Origin: an uncultured Bacteroidaceae bacterium
GTDB taxonomy: Bacteria; Bacteroidota; Bacteroidia; Bacteroidales; Bacteroidaceae
Reading direction: 5' to 3'
NCBI GenBank assembly: GCA_904502235.1
Contig: CAJGDP010000015.1
Location: forward strand, 1 to 42,268
DNA: 42,268 bases
Shown here: in pieces, positions 1 through 6,673 of the stretch
How positions within the stretch are numbered: position 1 is the first letter of the stretch
How the letters are laid out: each line of letters begins with the position of its first letter
The notes under the pieces: generated by a model
Databases searched by the model: none
What the model was told of the DNA's origin: nothing
What the model saw: the letters and a program-made list of their open reading frames with translations, nothing else
Position numbers and translations under genes: made by a program

Positions 1-159
1 TTAATTGTTACCCATAATATGGGACAGGCAAAACGTATATCATCAAAGTCCATGTTTATGTATTTGGGCGAACTTGTCGAATATGGGGATACAGAAACTA
101 TGTTTACGAATCCTGTTGACGAAAGAACGAAGTCGTATTTAACAGGAAAAATGGGATAA
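1..159 (+). CDS. pstB: Phosphate ABC transporter ATP-binding protein PstB, C-terminal end (partial)
   Basis: The open frame runs from the window edge to TAA at 157-159 and gives the last 52 residues of an ABC ATPase. The visible part starts with the H-loop (LIVTHNM, switch histidine) and continues through MFMYLGELVEYGDT to a tail ending in YLTGKMG. That ending, with an MYLGEL(I/V)E segment and a terminal Y-x-TG-(K/R)-x-G, is characteristic of PstB, the energising subunit of high-affinity phosphate uptake. Walker A, Walker B and the signature motif lie upstream of the window. phoU often follows pstB, but here no phoU is seen; an apparent islet begins about 280 nt downstream. A related ABC ATPase is the only realistic alternative. 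Confidence 0.85.
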   Translation, partial: LIVTHNMGQAKRISSKSMFMYLGELVEYGDTETMFTNPVDERTKSYLTGKMG

Positions 160-405
160 ACATTATTTTCTCTATGTGGCCAATTCTGCCGAGTAGTCGA
201 TAAGATATCCAGTGGAATTAAGAAGATATAATTTGCTGGGTGGTGCCTGGTGAATATATCTTTTTAATCAATGATTGTCTTCGCTTTGCTCGCCCATCCC
301 TGTTTGGGACTCCTTTGCAAGAAATCAGCAACCACCTGGCGGTGTTTGTATCTGATTTTCGTTTCCTATCTGCCGGTAAGCGAGCTTCCCGCAGTAATAA
401 AAAGA
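160..405. other. Intergenic stretch between pstB and the hairpin at 406
   Basis: I see no credible gene. Two short overlapping plus-strand open frames and one minus-strand frame here have no recognisable motif, and their composition does not resemble coding sequence. Nothing resembling phoU is present. The stretch most likely held the original spacer between the pst operon and a tRNA-Ser gene. Confidence 0.4.
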
Positions 406-439
406 AAATCGGGAAACAACTTTCGTAGTTTCCCGATTT
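406..439 (-). terminator. Hairpin terminator next to the outer tRNA-Ser repeat
   Basis: Arms 406-417 (AAATCGGGAAAC) and 428-439 (GTTTCCCGATTT) pair perfectly over 12 bp around a 10-nt loop. On the minus strand the hairpin is followed by a T-rich run (TTTTCTTTTTATTA), so it reads as an intrinsic terminator for minus-strand transcription. It lies 3 nt from the 13-bp tRNA-Ser 3'-end repeat at 443-455. It may therefore be the original terminator of tRNA-Ser, now separated from that gene by the islet. This origin is inference. Confidence 0.6.
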
Positions 440-442
440 CTT

Positions 443-455
443 GCGGAGAGAGAGG
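443..455. repeat. Direct repeat of the tRNA-Ser 3' end (candidate attachment site, outer copy)
   Basis: GCGGAGAGAGAGG here is identical to 2537-2549, where it forms the 3' end of tRNA-Ser(UGA). The match extends to 17 bp with one mismatch (next bases TATT here, GATT at the tRNA). Both copies are in the same orientation, as expected when a tyrosine-recombinase element integrates at a tRNA 3' end and duplicates it. Confidence 0.55.
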
Positions 456-942
456 TATTATGGACCAATTTTTGCAGTATTCTTACCCTTTTTATATGTG
501 CTTCTAACAGCAAATAATATACATTTACAATGAGAATTTAGGGTAAATTATCTGCTTTTCACCTTCTCAATCTTCTCATATTATCCTATCGGTCTCATTT
601 CGGTGCATCTTTTTTGTAGCAAAATGCACCAAAAAACAGTATGTTGATACCTTATAACTGGCCTATAATCAATGAAATAATTATTATTTATCAAATACAC
701 ATTTTCTCTCTTGAACGGTTCTTCTCAATTTCTCAAAGAATACCTTCAACTTTCTCTATCACAGCCTTCTTTTTTTCTGCTACGAAATCCTCAATGAGTT
801 CTTTCTTGCTTCTCAAAGATATATAAATTTGAAAGTAAAGCACTGAAATCAAGCATCATCCAAAGATGCGTTGTGAATAGACAATGGTTGCGTATGAAAG
901 AACTGCTCATTTTTCTACATACGCCCCTTTTGCTTATTATTA
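456..942. other. AT-rich stretch inside the islet with no convincing gene
   Basis: No open frame here has recognisable motifs. The visible structure is an inverted repeat at 602-630 (GGTGCAT and ATGCACC) followed by a run of A. A minus-strand stretch around 733-859 gives short lysine- and glutamate-rich peptides split by a frame change and stops. It may be a gene remnant, but I cannot support that. Confidence 0.35.
602..636. repeat. Inverted GGTGCAT repeat, left side of islet
   Basis: GGTGCATCTTTTTT (602-615) and ATGCACCAAAAAA (624-636) form an imperfect inverted repeat. The same words recur near the other end of the islet: 2464-2476 reads TTTTTTGGTGCAT, the exact inverse of 624-636, and 2470-2482 repeats 602-614. 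Repeats placed just inside both ends could be arm-type sites for an integrase or excision factor. They could also simply be a terminator hairpin plus chance. Confidence 0.4.
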
Positions 943-1254
943 CTAATTATTTTCATTGCTTGTATCTTCTGGACTCTCCTCTAAAAATTGCTCTACGAAC
1001 TTACCCTCAATCTTCTTGTAAGTTCCGACTGCGGCATCTTCTATCATCTTATAACTATTGACTACACCACTTTCAATTTTCTTGTATGCTCCAACCACAC
1101 CATTTTCAATGCTCTTATAATCACTTAAAAAAGCATTTTTGATAGTTTGATTACTATGGGCAACTTCTGTTGTAATTTCTTTACTAATTTCCTGTACATT
1201 CTCTATCTTTTTGTTTATTACAAGTTTTCTGCTCCTTAATTTATACTTTGTCAT
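943..1254 (-). CDS. Small hydrophilic protein with 11-residue (hendecad) repeats
   Basis: This is a 103-residue protein of unknown function. Residues 46-89 are four consecutive 11-residue units of the pattern Y-K-x-I-E-x-x-x-V-x-x (for example YKKIESGVVNS), with a weaker unit at 35-45. The flanks are a basic N-terminus and an acidic, asparagine-rich tail. There is no signal peptide or membrane segment. Hendecads of this K-x-x-E-G-V-V type form one long amphipathic helix in other proteins (alpha-synuclein, LEA-like), which suggests membrane-surface or filament binding; this is inference. Similar Y-K-K-I-E-x-x-V-V repeats occur, to my recollection, in uncharacterised proteins of gut Firmicutes. 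A Bacteroidetes -7 box lies at 1287-1295. The gene is divergent from the AraC regulator, which may control it. Confidence 0.7.
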   Translation of the reverse strand: MTKYKLRSRKLVINKKIENVQEISKEITTEVAHSNQTIKNAFLSDYKSIENGVVGAYKKIESGVVNSYKMIEDAAVGTYKKIEGKFVEQFLEESPEDTSNENN

Positions 1255-1286
1255 AAGTAATACTATTTATCAATTAAAATTTCATT

Positions 1287-1295
1287 GCAAAGGTA
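1287..1295 (-). promoter_or_regulatory. Promoter -7 box for the repeat protein
   Basis: On the minus strand TACCTTTGC matches the Bacteroidetes -7 consensus TAnnTTTG and lies about 33 nt upstream of the ATG at 1254. A clear -33 TTTG at the expected spacing is not seen, which would fit a promoter needing an activator such as the neighbouring AraC protein. Confidence 0.55.
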
Positions 1296-1392
1296 TGAAG
1301 ATAAGCAATGCGAGAATTTGACAGAATACTTGATTATTGGTATATAATACAGAAAATGCGAATTTAAACTATGTTGTAATAGATAATTTTGG

Positions 1393-1400
1393 TATATTTG
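1393..1400 (+). promoter_or_regulatory. Promoter -7 box of the AraC-type gene
   Basis: TATATTTG fits the TAnnTTTG -7 element and lies 17 nt upstream of the ATG at 1418. A TTG at 1374-1376 is a weak -33 candidate. The box falls inside the longer open frame that could begin at TTG 1337, which argues that translation starts at 1418. Confidence 0.45.
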
Positions 1401-1417
1401 TATCAAGAATAAGCGAT

Positions 1418-2311
1418 ATGAAGAATGGAATTATCTCCTACAAGTGGCGTGACCGAATAGATGACATCACGCCAAGCAATCTACGAATTGGAATGGATCT
1501 TCTGTTGATAGAAGATGCTAATGTCATTCGTGCAGAAAGAGTAATAGGTGAAGAGCCTTTCAAGGTTGATATGTCAATGGCAATTATCTATGACAAGGGG
1601 GAGGCTATGTTCAAGATAGATATGCACAAGTATGGCGTGAAAGCCCCTGCGGTGATTATTATAATGGCGGGACAGACTTGCGAACTACTTGGTTTTTCAA
1701 AAGATTTGCAAGGACGAGCCATTGCTATGTCTGATACATTCTCTGATAGCCTATTTGTAGGAATAGAGAGGGGATACGCACACAGATTATACTCTTCAAT
1801 GATTAATAACCCGCTTATCAACCTTGATAATGACCAAAATGTATTCAGCGAGTATTATCAGTTACTTAGAAATATTGTGCAGTCGCCAGACTCCGAATTT
1901 AAGATAGATGCTGTGCGTCATCTTACACTTGCTATGTTTTATGGTTACTCGCATATGAAGCACGATATGAGTATCTATATTGAGGGAACAAGTAGGCAAG
2001 ACAATATATATGCAGCATTTTTGCAGGCTGTTGAGAAGTATTACAAAAAGGAACGAGAAGTTCGCTTTTATGCAGAAAAAATATGTGTTACAGCAAAACA
2101 TTTATCGCAAGTAGTCAAAGAGGTATCTGGAAGAACGGCTTCTGATATTATTAAAGACTATTTGATAACAGAGATTAAAGCCTTGCTACTTTCTACCAAT
2201 ATGACAATCCAACAGATTAGCGACTACCTCAATTTCCCCTCGCAATCTGTCTTTGGCAAATACTTTAAGCGTATTACGGGAAAGTCGCCCAAAGAGTATA
2301 GAAAGATGTAA
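1418..2311 (+). CDS. AraC-family transcriptional regulator
   Basis: The chosen start gives 297 residues. The C-terminal ~100 residues form the AraC/XylS DNA-binding domain: a first helix-turn-helix around FYAEKICVTAKHLSQVVKEV, then the second, MTIQQISDYLNFPSQSVFGKYFK, and the family's end motif RITGKSPKEYRK. The N-terminal ~170 residues are a sensor or dimerisation region with no motif I recognise. The frame is open upstream to a TTG at 1337, but the ATG at 1418 is preferred because a -7 box lies between them. It is transcribed divergently from the 11-residue-repeat protein, with 163 nt between the two starts, so it probably regulates that gene or itself. It is the only regulator inside the islet. 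Confidence 0.85.
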   Translation: MKNGIISYKWRDRIDDITPSNLRIGMDLLLIEDANVIRAERVIGEEPFKVDMSMAIIYDKGEAMFKIDMHKYGVKAPAVIIIMAGQTCELLGFSKDLQGRAIAMSDTFSDSLFVGIERGYAHRLYSSMINNPLINLDNDQNVFSEYYQLLRNIVQSPDSEFKIDAVRHLTLAMFYGYSHMKHDMSIYIEGTSRQDNIYAAFLQAVEKYYKKEREVRFYAEKICVTAKHLSQVVKEVSGRTASDIIKDYLITEIKALLLSTNMTIQQISDYLNFPSQSVFGKYFKRITGKSPKEYRKM

Positions 2312-2463
2312 GACAAAATTGTTTTTCAGCGGTCAAAAAAATGCACAAGTGGGATTTTAGAAACACTTATTACCTTATTGTATTGTGCGTGCGAGGATGG
2401 GATTTGTGGGGCGTGTGGGATTTGAAAACGCCCGTAGAAGTGCGTAGGGGCGAGGTTCGGTGC

Positions 2464-2484
2464 TTTTTTGGTGCATCTTTTTGG
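2464..2484. repeat. GGTGCAT repeats, right side of islet
   Basis: The region reads TTTTTTGGTGCAT then CTTTTTGG, preceded by a partial copy CGGTGC at 2458-2463. It matches, in direct and inverted form, the repeat at 602-636. It lies about 60 nt inside the tRNA-side direct repeat. Confidence 0.35.
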
Positions 2485-2493
2485 ACATAGAAA

Positions 2494-2530
2494 AAGCCTA
2501 CAAGATTGAAATTCAATATCTTGTAGGCTT
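2494..2530 (-). terminator. Intrinsic terminator of tRNA-Ser
   Basis: Arms 2494-2506 (AAGCCTACAAGAT) and 2518-2530 (ATCTTGTAGGCTT) are perfectly complementary over 13 bp with an 11-nt loop. On the minus strand the hairpin is followed by TTTTTCTATG. It starts 7 nt past the tRNA 3' end, the right place to end the tRNA transcript. Confidence 0.75.
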
Positions 2531-2537
2531 ATTTCAG

Positions 2538-2622
2538 CGGAGAGAGAGGGATTCGAACCCCCGGTACCTTTCAGTACGTCGGTTTTCAAGACCGGTGCAA
2601 TCGACCACTCTGCCACCTCTCC
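2538..2622 (-). tRNA. tRNA-Ser (anticodon UGA)
   Basis: The minus strand folds as a class II tRNA of 85 nt. The acceptor stem pairs GGAGAGG with TCTCTCC, with discriminator G and no encoded CCA. The anticodon loop is CTTGAAA, giving anticodon UGA (reads UCA). A long variable arm (ACGTACTGAAAGGTACC region) is typical of serine tRNA, and the T-arm has GGTTCGAATCC. The 3' end is repeated at 443-455, consistent with use as an integration site. Confidence 0.95.
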
Positions 2623-2668
2623 ATTAGGTTTTTAAGTGTCAAACAATGTGGTCTTTTTGTTTGACGAT

Positions 2669-2701
2669 GCAAAGGTATGGCAAAAATATTTCATGTGCAA
2701 A
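2669..2701 (-). promoter_or_regulatory. Promoter of tRNA-Ser
   Basis: On the minus strand TTTG (2698-2701) is followed after 20 nt by TACCTTTGC (2669-2677), a near-ideal Bacteroidetes housekeeping promoter about 47 nt upstream of the mature tRNA 5' end. The precursor leader contains a 9-bp inverted repeat (GTCAAACAA 2638-2646, TTGTTTGAC 2657-2665). Confidence 0.75.
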
Positions 2702-2947
2702 TATTTTGAGGAAAAAATGCAAAAATATTTTTTTCTGTCTCTCTTTTAACTCTATCGTACTTTATTTTAATCTTTTGATTAAAGAAAAAATATCTATTTG
2801 AAAGTGTAATAGGGTACTTTCTTTCGTTTTGTCCGCTTTTTGCTCCTTTTTCTTGACGGTTGCGAATGGTATCAAGATTTTGCTTTTTACTTGACAATCT
2901 GTAATGATTATAAAAATGAAATAATTCTCAAAAAATAGTTCAATTTA
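2702..2947. other. Spacer between tRNA-Ser and pflB promoters
   Basis: This AT-rich region has no gene I can support. It separates the divergent tRNA-Ser and pflB promoters and may hold anaerobic or carbon-control sites for pflB. I see no recognisable operator. Confidence 0.35.
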
Positions 2948-2981
2948 TTGTGTTGTATATATCTTTTTTTTGTATCTTCGC
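2948..2981 (+). promoter_or_regulatory. Probable pflB promoter
   Basis: TATCTTCGC at 2973-2981 resembles the -7 element. TTG triplets at 2948-2950 and 2953-2955 give spacings of 22 and 17 nt for the -33 element. Transcription would begin near 2987, leaving a leader of about 65 nt before the ATG at 3051. Confidence 0.5.
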
Positions 2982-3050
2982 AGTGGATTTCAAGGAAATC
3001 TGTTGCTGAAAGCAAAATAAAGAACAATCTATATAGTAAATTTTTTAGCT

Positions 3051-5279
3051 ATGGAAAAGAATTTGAACTTTAAAGGTGGCTTGTGGACAAAGGAAATCAA
3101 CGTAGGTGACTTCGTACACGAGAACATCACTCCTTATGAAGGAGATGCTTCTTTCTTGGTTGGCCCAACTGAAAGAACAAAGAAGGTTTGGGGTGTTTGT
3201 CTCAAGGCTCTCGAAGAGGAGCGTGCAAACAATGGCGTACGTTCTTTGGACAATGTGACAGTATCTACAATCTCTTCACACAAGGCCGGATATATCGACC
3301 GTGAGAATGAGCTTATCGTAGGTCTTCAGACAGATGAGCTGTTGAAACGTGCTATCAAGCCTTTCGGTGGTATCAAGGTGGTTGAGAAGGCTTGTCTCGA
3401 GAACGGTATCCCCGTTGACGAGAAAGTAAAGGATATCTTCTATCACTATCGCAAGACTCACAACGATGGTGTATTCGATGCATACAACGAGGAAATCCGT
3501 ATGTACCGTTCTTTGGGCTTCCTTACCGGTCTGCCCGATAACTACGCTCGTGGTCGTATAATCGGTGACTACCGTCGTCTTGCTCTCTATGGTATCGATC
3601 GCCTTATCGAGGCTAAGAAGGCTGACCTCAAGGGCTTGGTAAGTCCTATGACTGAGCACACAATCCGTCTCCGCGAGGAGGTTTCAGAACAGATCAAGGC
3701 TCTTAACGAGATGAAGGTTATGGGTGAGTACTACGGTCTCGACCTTTCTCGTCCTGCTACATCTGCTCAGGAGGCTGTTCAGTGGACATACATGGCATAC
3801 CTTGCTGCTGTTAAGGAGCAGGATGGTGCTGCGATGTCTCTTGGTAACGTTTCTTCATTCCTTGATATCTATATCCAGTACGATCTCGACAATGGTAACA
3901 TCGACGAGACATTCGCACAGGAGCTTATCGACCAGTTCGTAATCAAGTTGCGTATGGTTCGTCACTTGCGTATGCAGTCATACAACGACTTGTTCGCTGG
4001 TGACCCAACATGGGTAACTGAGGCTATCGGTGGTCGTTTCAACGACGGTCGTACAAAGGTTACAAAGACTTCGTTCCGCTTCTTGCAGACTCTCTACAAC
4101 CTAGGACCTTCACCCGAGCCTAACATGACAGTGCTCTGGAGCCCTGAACTTCCCGAAGGTTTCAAGGAGTTCTGTGCAAAGGTTTCTATCGATACATCTT
4201 CAATCCAGTACGAGAACGATACTTTGATGCGTGAGGTTCGCGAGTGCGACGACTACGGTATCGCATGTTGTGTATCTTACCAGGCTGTAGGTAAGCAGAT
4301 CCAGTTCTTCGGTGCACGTTGTAACCTTGCTAAGGCGTTGTTGCTTGCTATCAACGGCGGTCGTTGCGAGAACACAGGTACTGTTGTTGTTAAGGATATT
4401 CCTATATTGGAAGGCGATGTCCTCAACTACGAAGAGGTAATGGCTAACTACAAGAAGGTGCTTGTTGAGATTGCTCGTGTTTACAACGACTCAATGAACA
4501 TCATCCACTACATGCACGACAAGTATTACTATGAGAAGGCTCAGATGGCTCTCATCGACACCGATCCTTCAATCAACTTGGCTTATGGTGTAGCTGGTCT
4601 TTCAATTGCAATCGACTCTCTTTCTGCTATCAAGTATGGTAATGTAACTGTAAAACGTAACGAGCTTGGCTTGACAGAGTCTTTCGAAATCGAGAACGAC
4701 TTCCCATGCTTCGGTAACGATGATGACCGTGTTGACCACCTTGGTATCGACTTGGTATACTTCTTCAGCGAGGAGCTCAAGAAGCACCCGGTTTACAAGA
4801 ATGCTCAGCCTACATTGTCGTTGCTTACAATTACATCTAACGTAATGTATGGTAAGAAGACTGGTGCTACTCCTGACGGTCGTGCTAAGGGCGTTGCTTT
4901 CGCTCCTGGTGCTAACCCAATGCACGGACGCGACAAGAAAGGTGCTGTTGCATCTTTGACATCTGTTGCAAAATTGCGTTACCGCGATTCACAGGACGGT
5001 ATCAGTAACACATTCTCAATCATTCCAAAGTCTCTCGGTGTTGACAATGAAACACGTGTTGAGAACCTTGTAACTTTGATGGATGGTTACTTTACTAAGG
5101 GTGCTCACCACCTCAACGTAAACGTTCTTAACCGCGAGATGCTTATGGATGCTATGGAACATCCCGAGAAGTATCCACAGCTTACAATCCGTGTTTCGGG
5201 TTATGCTGTAAACTTCATTAAGTTGAGCCGCGAGCATCAGCTCGAAGTTATCTCTCGTTCGTTCCACGAGCGCATGTAA
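3051..5279 (+). CDS. pflB: Formate C-acetyltransferase (pyruvate formate-lyase)
   Basis: Converts pyruvate and CoA to acetyl-CoA and formate under anaerobic conditions in the cytoplasm. At 742 residues it is close to the ~760 of E. coli PflB. The active-site cysteine pair is C406-C407 in GIACCVSY. The glycyl-radical site is G717 in RVSGYAV, 25 residues from the C-terminus, as expected for the family. The ATG at 3051 gives an N-terminus that lines up with the family. The activating enzyme pflA follows 63 nt downstream, with a terminator-like hairpin between them. The codons look highly adapted (C-ending codons repeated throughout), consistent with high expression. Specific assignment to PFL rather than another glycyl-radical enzyme rests on the adjacent cysteines, absent from diol dehydratase types. 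Confidence 0.97.
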   Translation: MEKNLNFKGGLWTKEINVGDFVHENITPYEGDASFLVGPTERTKKVWGVCLKALEEERANNGVRSLDNVTVSTISSHKAGYIDRENELIVGLQTDELLKRAIKPFGGIKVVEKACLENGIPVDEKVKDIFYHYRKTHNDGVFDAYNEEIRMYRSLGFLTGLPDNYARGRIIGDYRRLALYGIDRLIEAKKADLKGLVSPMTEHTIRLREEVSEQIKALNEMKVMGEYYGLDLSRPATSAQEAVQWTYMAYLAAVKEQDGAAMSLGNVSSFLDIYIQYDLDNGNIDETFAQELIDQFVIKLRMVRHLRMQSYNDLFAGDPTWVTEAIGGRFNDGRTKVTKTSFRFLQTLYNLGPSPEPNMTVLWSPELPEGFKEFCAKVSIDTSSIQYENDTLMREVRECDDYGIACCVSYQAVGKQIQFFGARCNLAKALLLAINGGRCENTGTVVVKDIPILEGDVLNYEEVMANYKKVLVEIARVYNDSMNIIHYMHDKYYYEKAQMALIDTDPSINLAYGVAGLSIAIDSLSAIKYGNVTVKRNELGLTESFEIENDFPCFGNDDDRVDHLGIDLVYFFSEELKKHPVYKNAQPTLSLLTITSNVMYGKKTGATPDGRAKGVAFAPGANPMHGRDKKGAVASLTSVAKLRYRDSQDGISNTFSIIPKSLGVDNETRVENLVTLMDGYFTKGAHHLNVNVLNREMLMDAMEHPEKYPQLTIRVSGYAVNFIKLSREHQLEVISRSFHERM

Positions 5280-5299
5280 TAACAGCAAATAAATAACGG

Positions 5300-5330
5300 A
5301 ATAGGCTGGCTGCATAGCCGGCCTATTTTT
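5300..5330 (+). terminator. Intercistronic hairpin between pflB and pflA
   Basis: A 12-bp stem (5300-5311 with 5316-5327, one G-T pair) closes a 4-nt GCAT loop and is followed by a run of T to 5330. It looks like an intrinsic terminator. Because pflA begins 13 nt later, it probably acts as an attenuator or partial terminator that lowers pflA expression relative to pflB, or as an mRNA end protecting pflB. Confidence 0.7.
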
Positions 5331-5342
5331 AAATTTACAATT

Positions 5343-6074
5343 ATGAATATCAGAGTACATTCATATGAATCGTTGGGAACCTTTGATGGTCCGGGATTGC
5401 GTCTTGTTGTGTTTCTGCAGGGATGTAATTTCCGTTGCCTCTATTGTGCGAACCCCGATACCATAGATGCAAAGGGTGAAAGCAAGGAGACTGATATCGA
5501 GGATATCGTACGTCAGGCTGTCAGCGAAAAGGCTTTCTTCGGTAAAAAGGGTGGTGTAACCTTCAGCGGTGGCGAACCCACAGTTCAGGCAAAGGCTCTT
5601 GTACCGCTTGTGAAACGTTTGCACGAGAATGGCATTCATGTATGCATCGACACAAACGGCAGCATCTGGAACAGCGATGTAGAGGAACTTTTCTCTATTG
5701 TTGATTTGGTTATGCTCGATGTGAAACAGGTAAATCCCCAGCGTCATCAGACTTTAACAGAGCGCAGCAATGAACAGACTTTAAAAACTGCAAAATGGTT
5801 GCAGGATAACGGTAAGCCTTTCTGGTTGCGTTATGTTCTTGTGCAGGGCTATAGTGCCTTTGAGGAGGATATCCGCGCACTTGGCGAGCACTTCAAGGGA
5901 TATGATATGATAAAGCGCGTCGAGGTTCTGCCTTATCACACCCTCGGTGCTCACAAATATGAGCCTCTTGGCATGGTGTATAAACTCAAGGGAGTCAAGG
6001 AGAATACCCCTGAACAACTTGATGCCGCAAGGGCAGTATTCGATGAATACTTCGATTGTGTGTTTGTGAATTGA
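5343..6074 (+). CDS. pflA: Pyruvate formate-lyase activating enzyme (radical SAM)
   Basis: Generates the glycyl radical on PflB using S-adenosylmethionine and a [4Fe-4S] cluster. The cluster motif CxxxCxxC is C28, C32 and C35 (GCNFRCLYC). The SAM-binding GGE motif (FSGGEP) follows at about residues 77-82. The 243-residue length matches PflA (246 in E. coli) rather than the longer activases with an extra ferredoxin domain. It lies immediately after its substrate gene pflB. Confidence 0.96.
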   Translation: MNIRVHSYESLGTFDGPGLRLVVFLQGCNFRCLYCANPDTIDAKGESKETDIEDIVRQAVSEKAFFGKKGGVTFSGGEPTVQAKALVPLVKRLHENGIHVCIDTNGSIWNSDVEELFSIVDLVMLDVKQVNPQRHQTLTERSNEQTLKTAKWLQDNGKPFWLRYVLVQGYSAFEEDIRALGEHFKGYDMIKRVEVLPYHTLGAHKYEPLGMVYKLKGVKENTPEQLDAARAVFDEYFDCVFVN

Positions 6075-6080
6075 TTCGTG

Positions 6081-6647
6081 ATGCCTACAGAAAAAGACAA
6101 AATGTTGCGTGGCGAATTATATGATGCCAATAACGATGCGAGTCTTATTGCTGAAAGAAGTGCTTGCAAGGAGCTGTGCCAAAAGTATAATACATTGCCG
6201 TATGAGGCTGTAGAGGAGCGTAAAGCCATATTGCGTAATATAGTTGGCAAGGCTAAAGGAAATTTTGTTATAGAACCTTCCTTTTGGTGCGATTACGGTT
6301 GCAACGTATCTCTTGGAGATAATTTCTATGCGAACCATAATCTTGTGATACTTGATGCGGCTCCGGTTGTTTTTGGGGATAATGTTTTTATTGCTCCTAA
6401 TTGTTGTTTTACCACAGCCGGGCATCCAATTGATGTAGAACTGCGAAACAAAGGTCTTGAGTATGCCCACCCGATAACTGTCGGGAATAATGTTTGGATT
6501 GGTGCAGGTGTTACAGTGCTTCCGGGTGTCAGCATTGGCGACAATGTAACGATAGGTGCCGGTAGCCTTGTGAATCGCGATATACCATCGGATTCGGTTG
6601 CAGTGGGTGTCCCATGCAGGGTAATTAAACAGACAAAGCAGGAGTGA
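6081..6647 (+). CDS. Sugar O-acetyltransferase, maltose/galactoside acetyltransferase type
   Basis: A 188-residue left-handed beta-helix enzyme that moves acetyl from acetyl-CoA to a sugar or similar hydroxyl. It opens with the Mac-domain pattern (EKDKMLRGELYDA) and continues with hexapeptide repeats. The catalytic histidine is in TTAGHPID, and the C-terminal coil has IGAGSLVNRDIPSDSVAVGVPCRVI. The upstream GTG at 6078 is possible, but the ATG at 6081 fits the family. It begins 6 nt after pflA, so it is probably cotranscribed; a role in using PFL-derived acetyl-CoA is speculation. The last codons form the left arm of a bidirectional terminator. Substrate unknown. Confidence 0.9.
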   Translation: MPTEKDKMLRGELYDANNDASLIAERSACKELCQKYNTLPYEAVEERKAILRNIVGKAKGNFVIEPSFWCDYGCNVSLGDNFYANHNLVILDAAPVVFGDNVFIAPNCCFTTAGHPIDVELRNKGLEYAHPITVGNNVWIGAGVTVLPGVSIGDNVTIGAGSLVNRDIPSDSVAVGVPCRVIKQTKQE

Positions 6648-6666
6648 TTTCCTGCTTTGTCTGTTT
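6627..6666. terminator. Bidirectional terminator between convergent genes
   Basis: A perfect 17-bp stem (6627-6643 with 6650-6666) has a 6-nt loop, an A-rich upstream flank and a T-rich downstream flank (TTTATTTGG). The left arm lies wholly inside the acetyltransferase coding region and the stop codon is in the loop. It serves both that gene and the convergent DUF2147 gene. Confidence 0.85.
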
Positions 6667-6673
6667 ATTTGGT

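Larger units (their letters stand above)
443..2549. mobile_element. Putative small genomic islet integrated at tRNA-Ser(UGA)
   Basis: About 2.1 kb lies between two direct copies of the 13-bp tRNA-Ser 3' end, and each copy is followed within a few nucleotides by a minus-strand intrinsic terminator. The contents are an AT-rich unannotatable stretch, a repeat protein at 943-1254, a divergently oriented AraC regulator at 1418-2311, and GGTGCAT-type repeats near both ends. No integrase, relaxase or transposase is visible, so it is either a decayed or deleted element or a non-autonomous one mobilised in trans. The boundaries rest on a short repeat only. Confidence 0.45.

Noticed and set aside
240..513. 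Three short open frames after pstB
   Set aside because: They overlap each other and the hairpin at 406-439 and have no motifs or phoU similarity.
733..859. Possible broken minus-strand gene giving peptides starting MMLDFSALLSNLY and then ELIEDFVAEKKKAVIEKVEGIL in another frame
   Set aside because: It needs a frame change and ends in stops, and I recognise no family. AT-rich sequence can give this by chance, so it is mentioned only as a possible remnant.
2326..2616. 96-residue minus-strand open frame
   Set aside because: Its first ~30 codons are the tRNA-Ser sequence read as protein, and the rest is the terminator and spacer; it is not a gene.
2691..2897. 68-residue minus-strand open frame upstream of pflB
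   Set aside because: No motif, overlaps promoter sequence of tRNA-Ser, low-complexity AT-rich composition.
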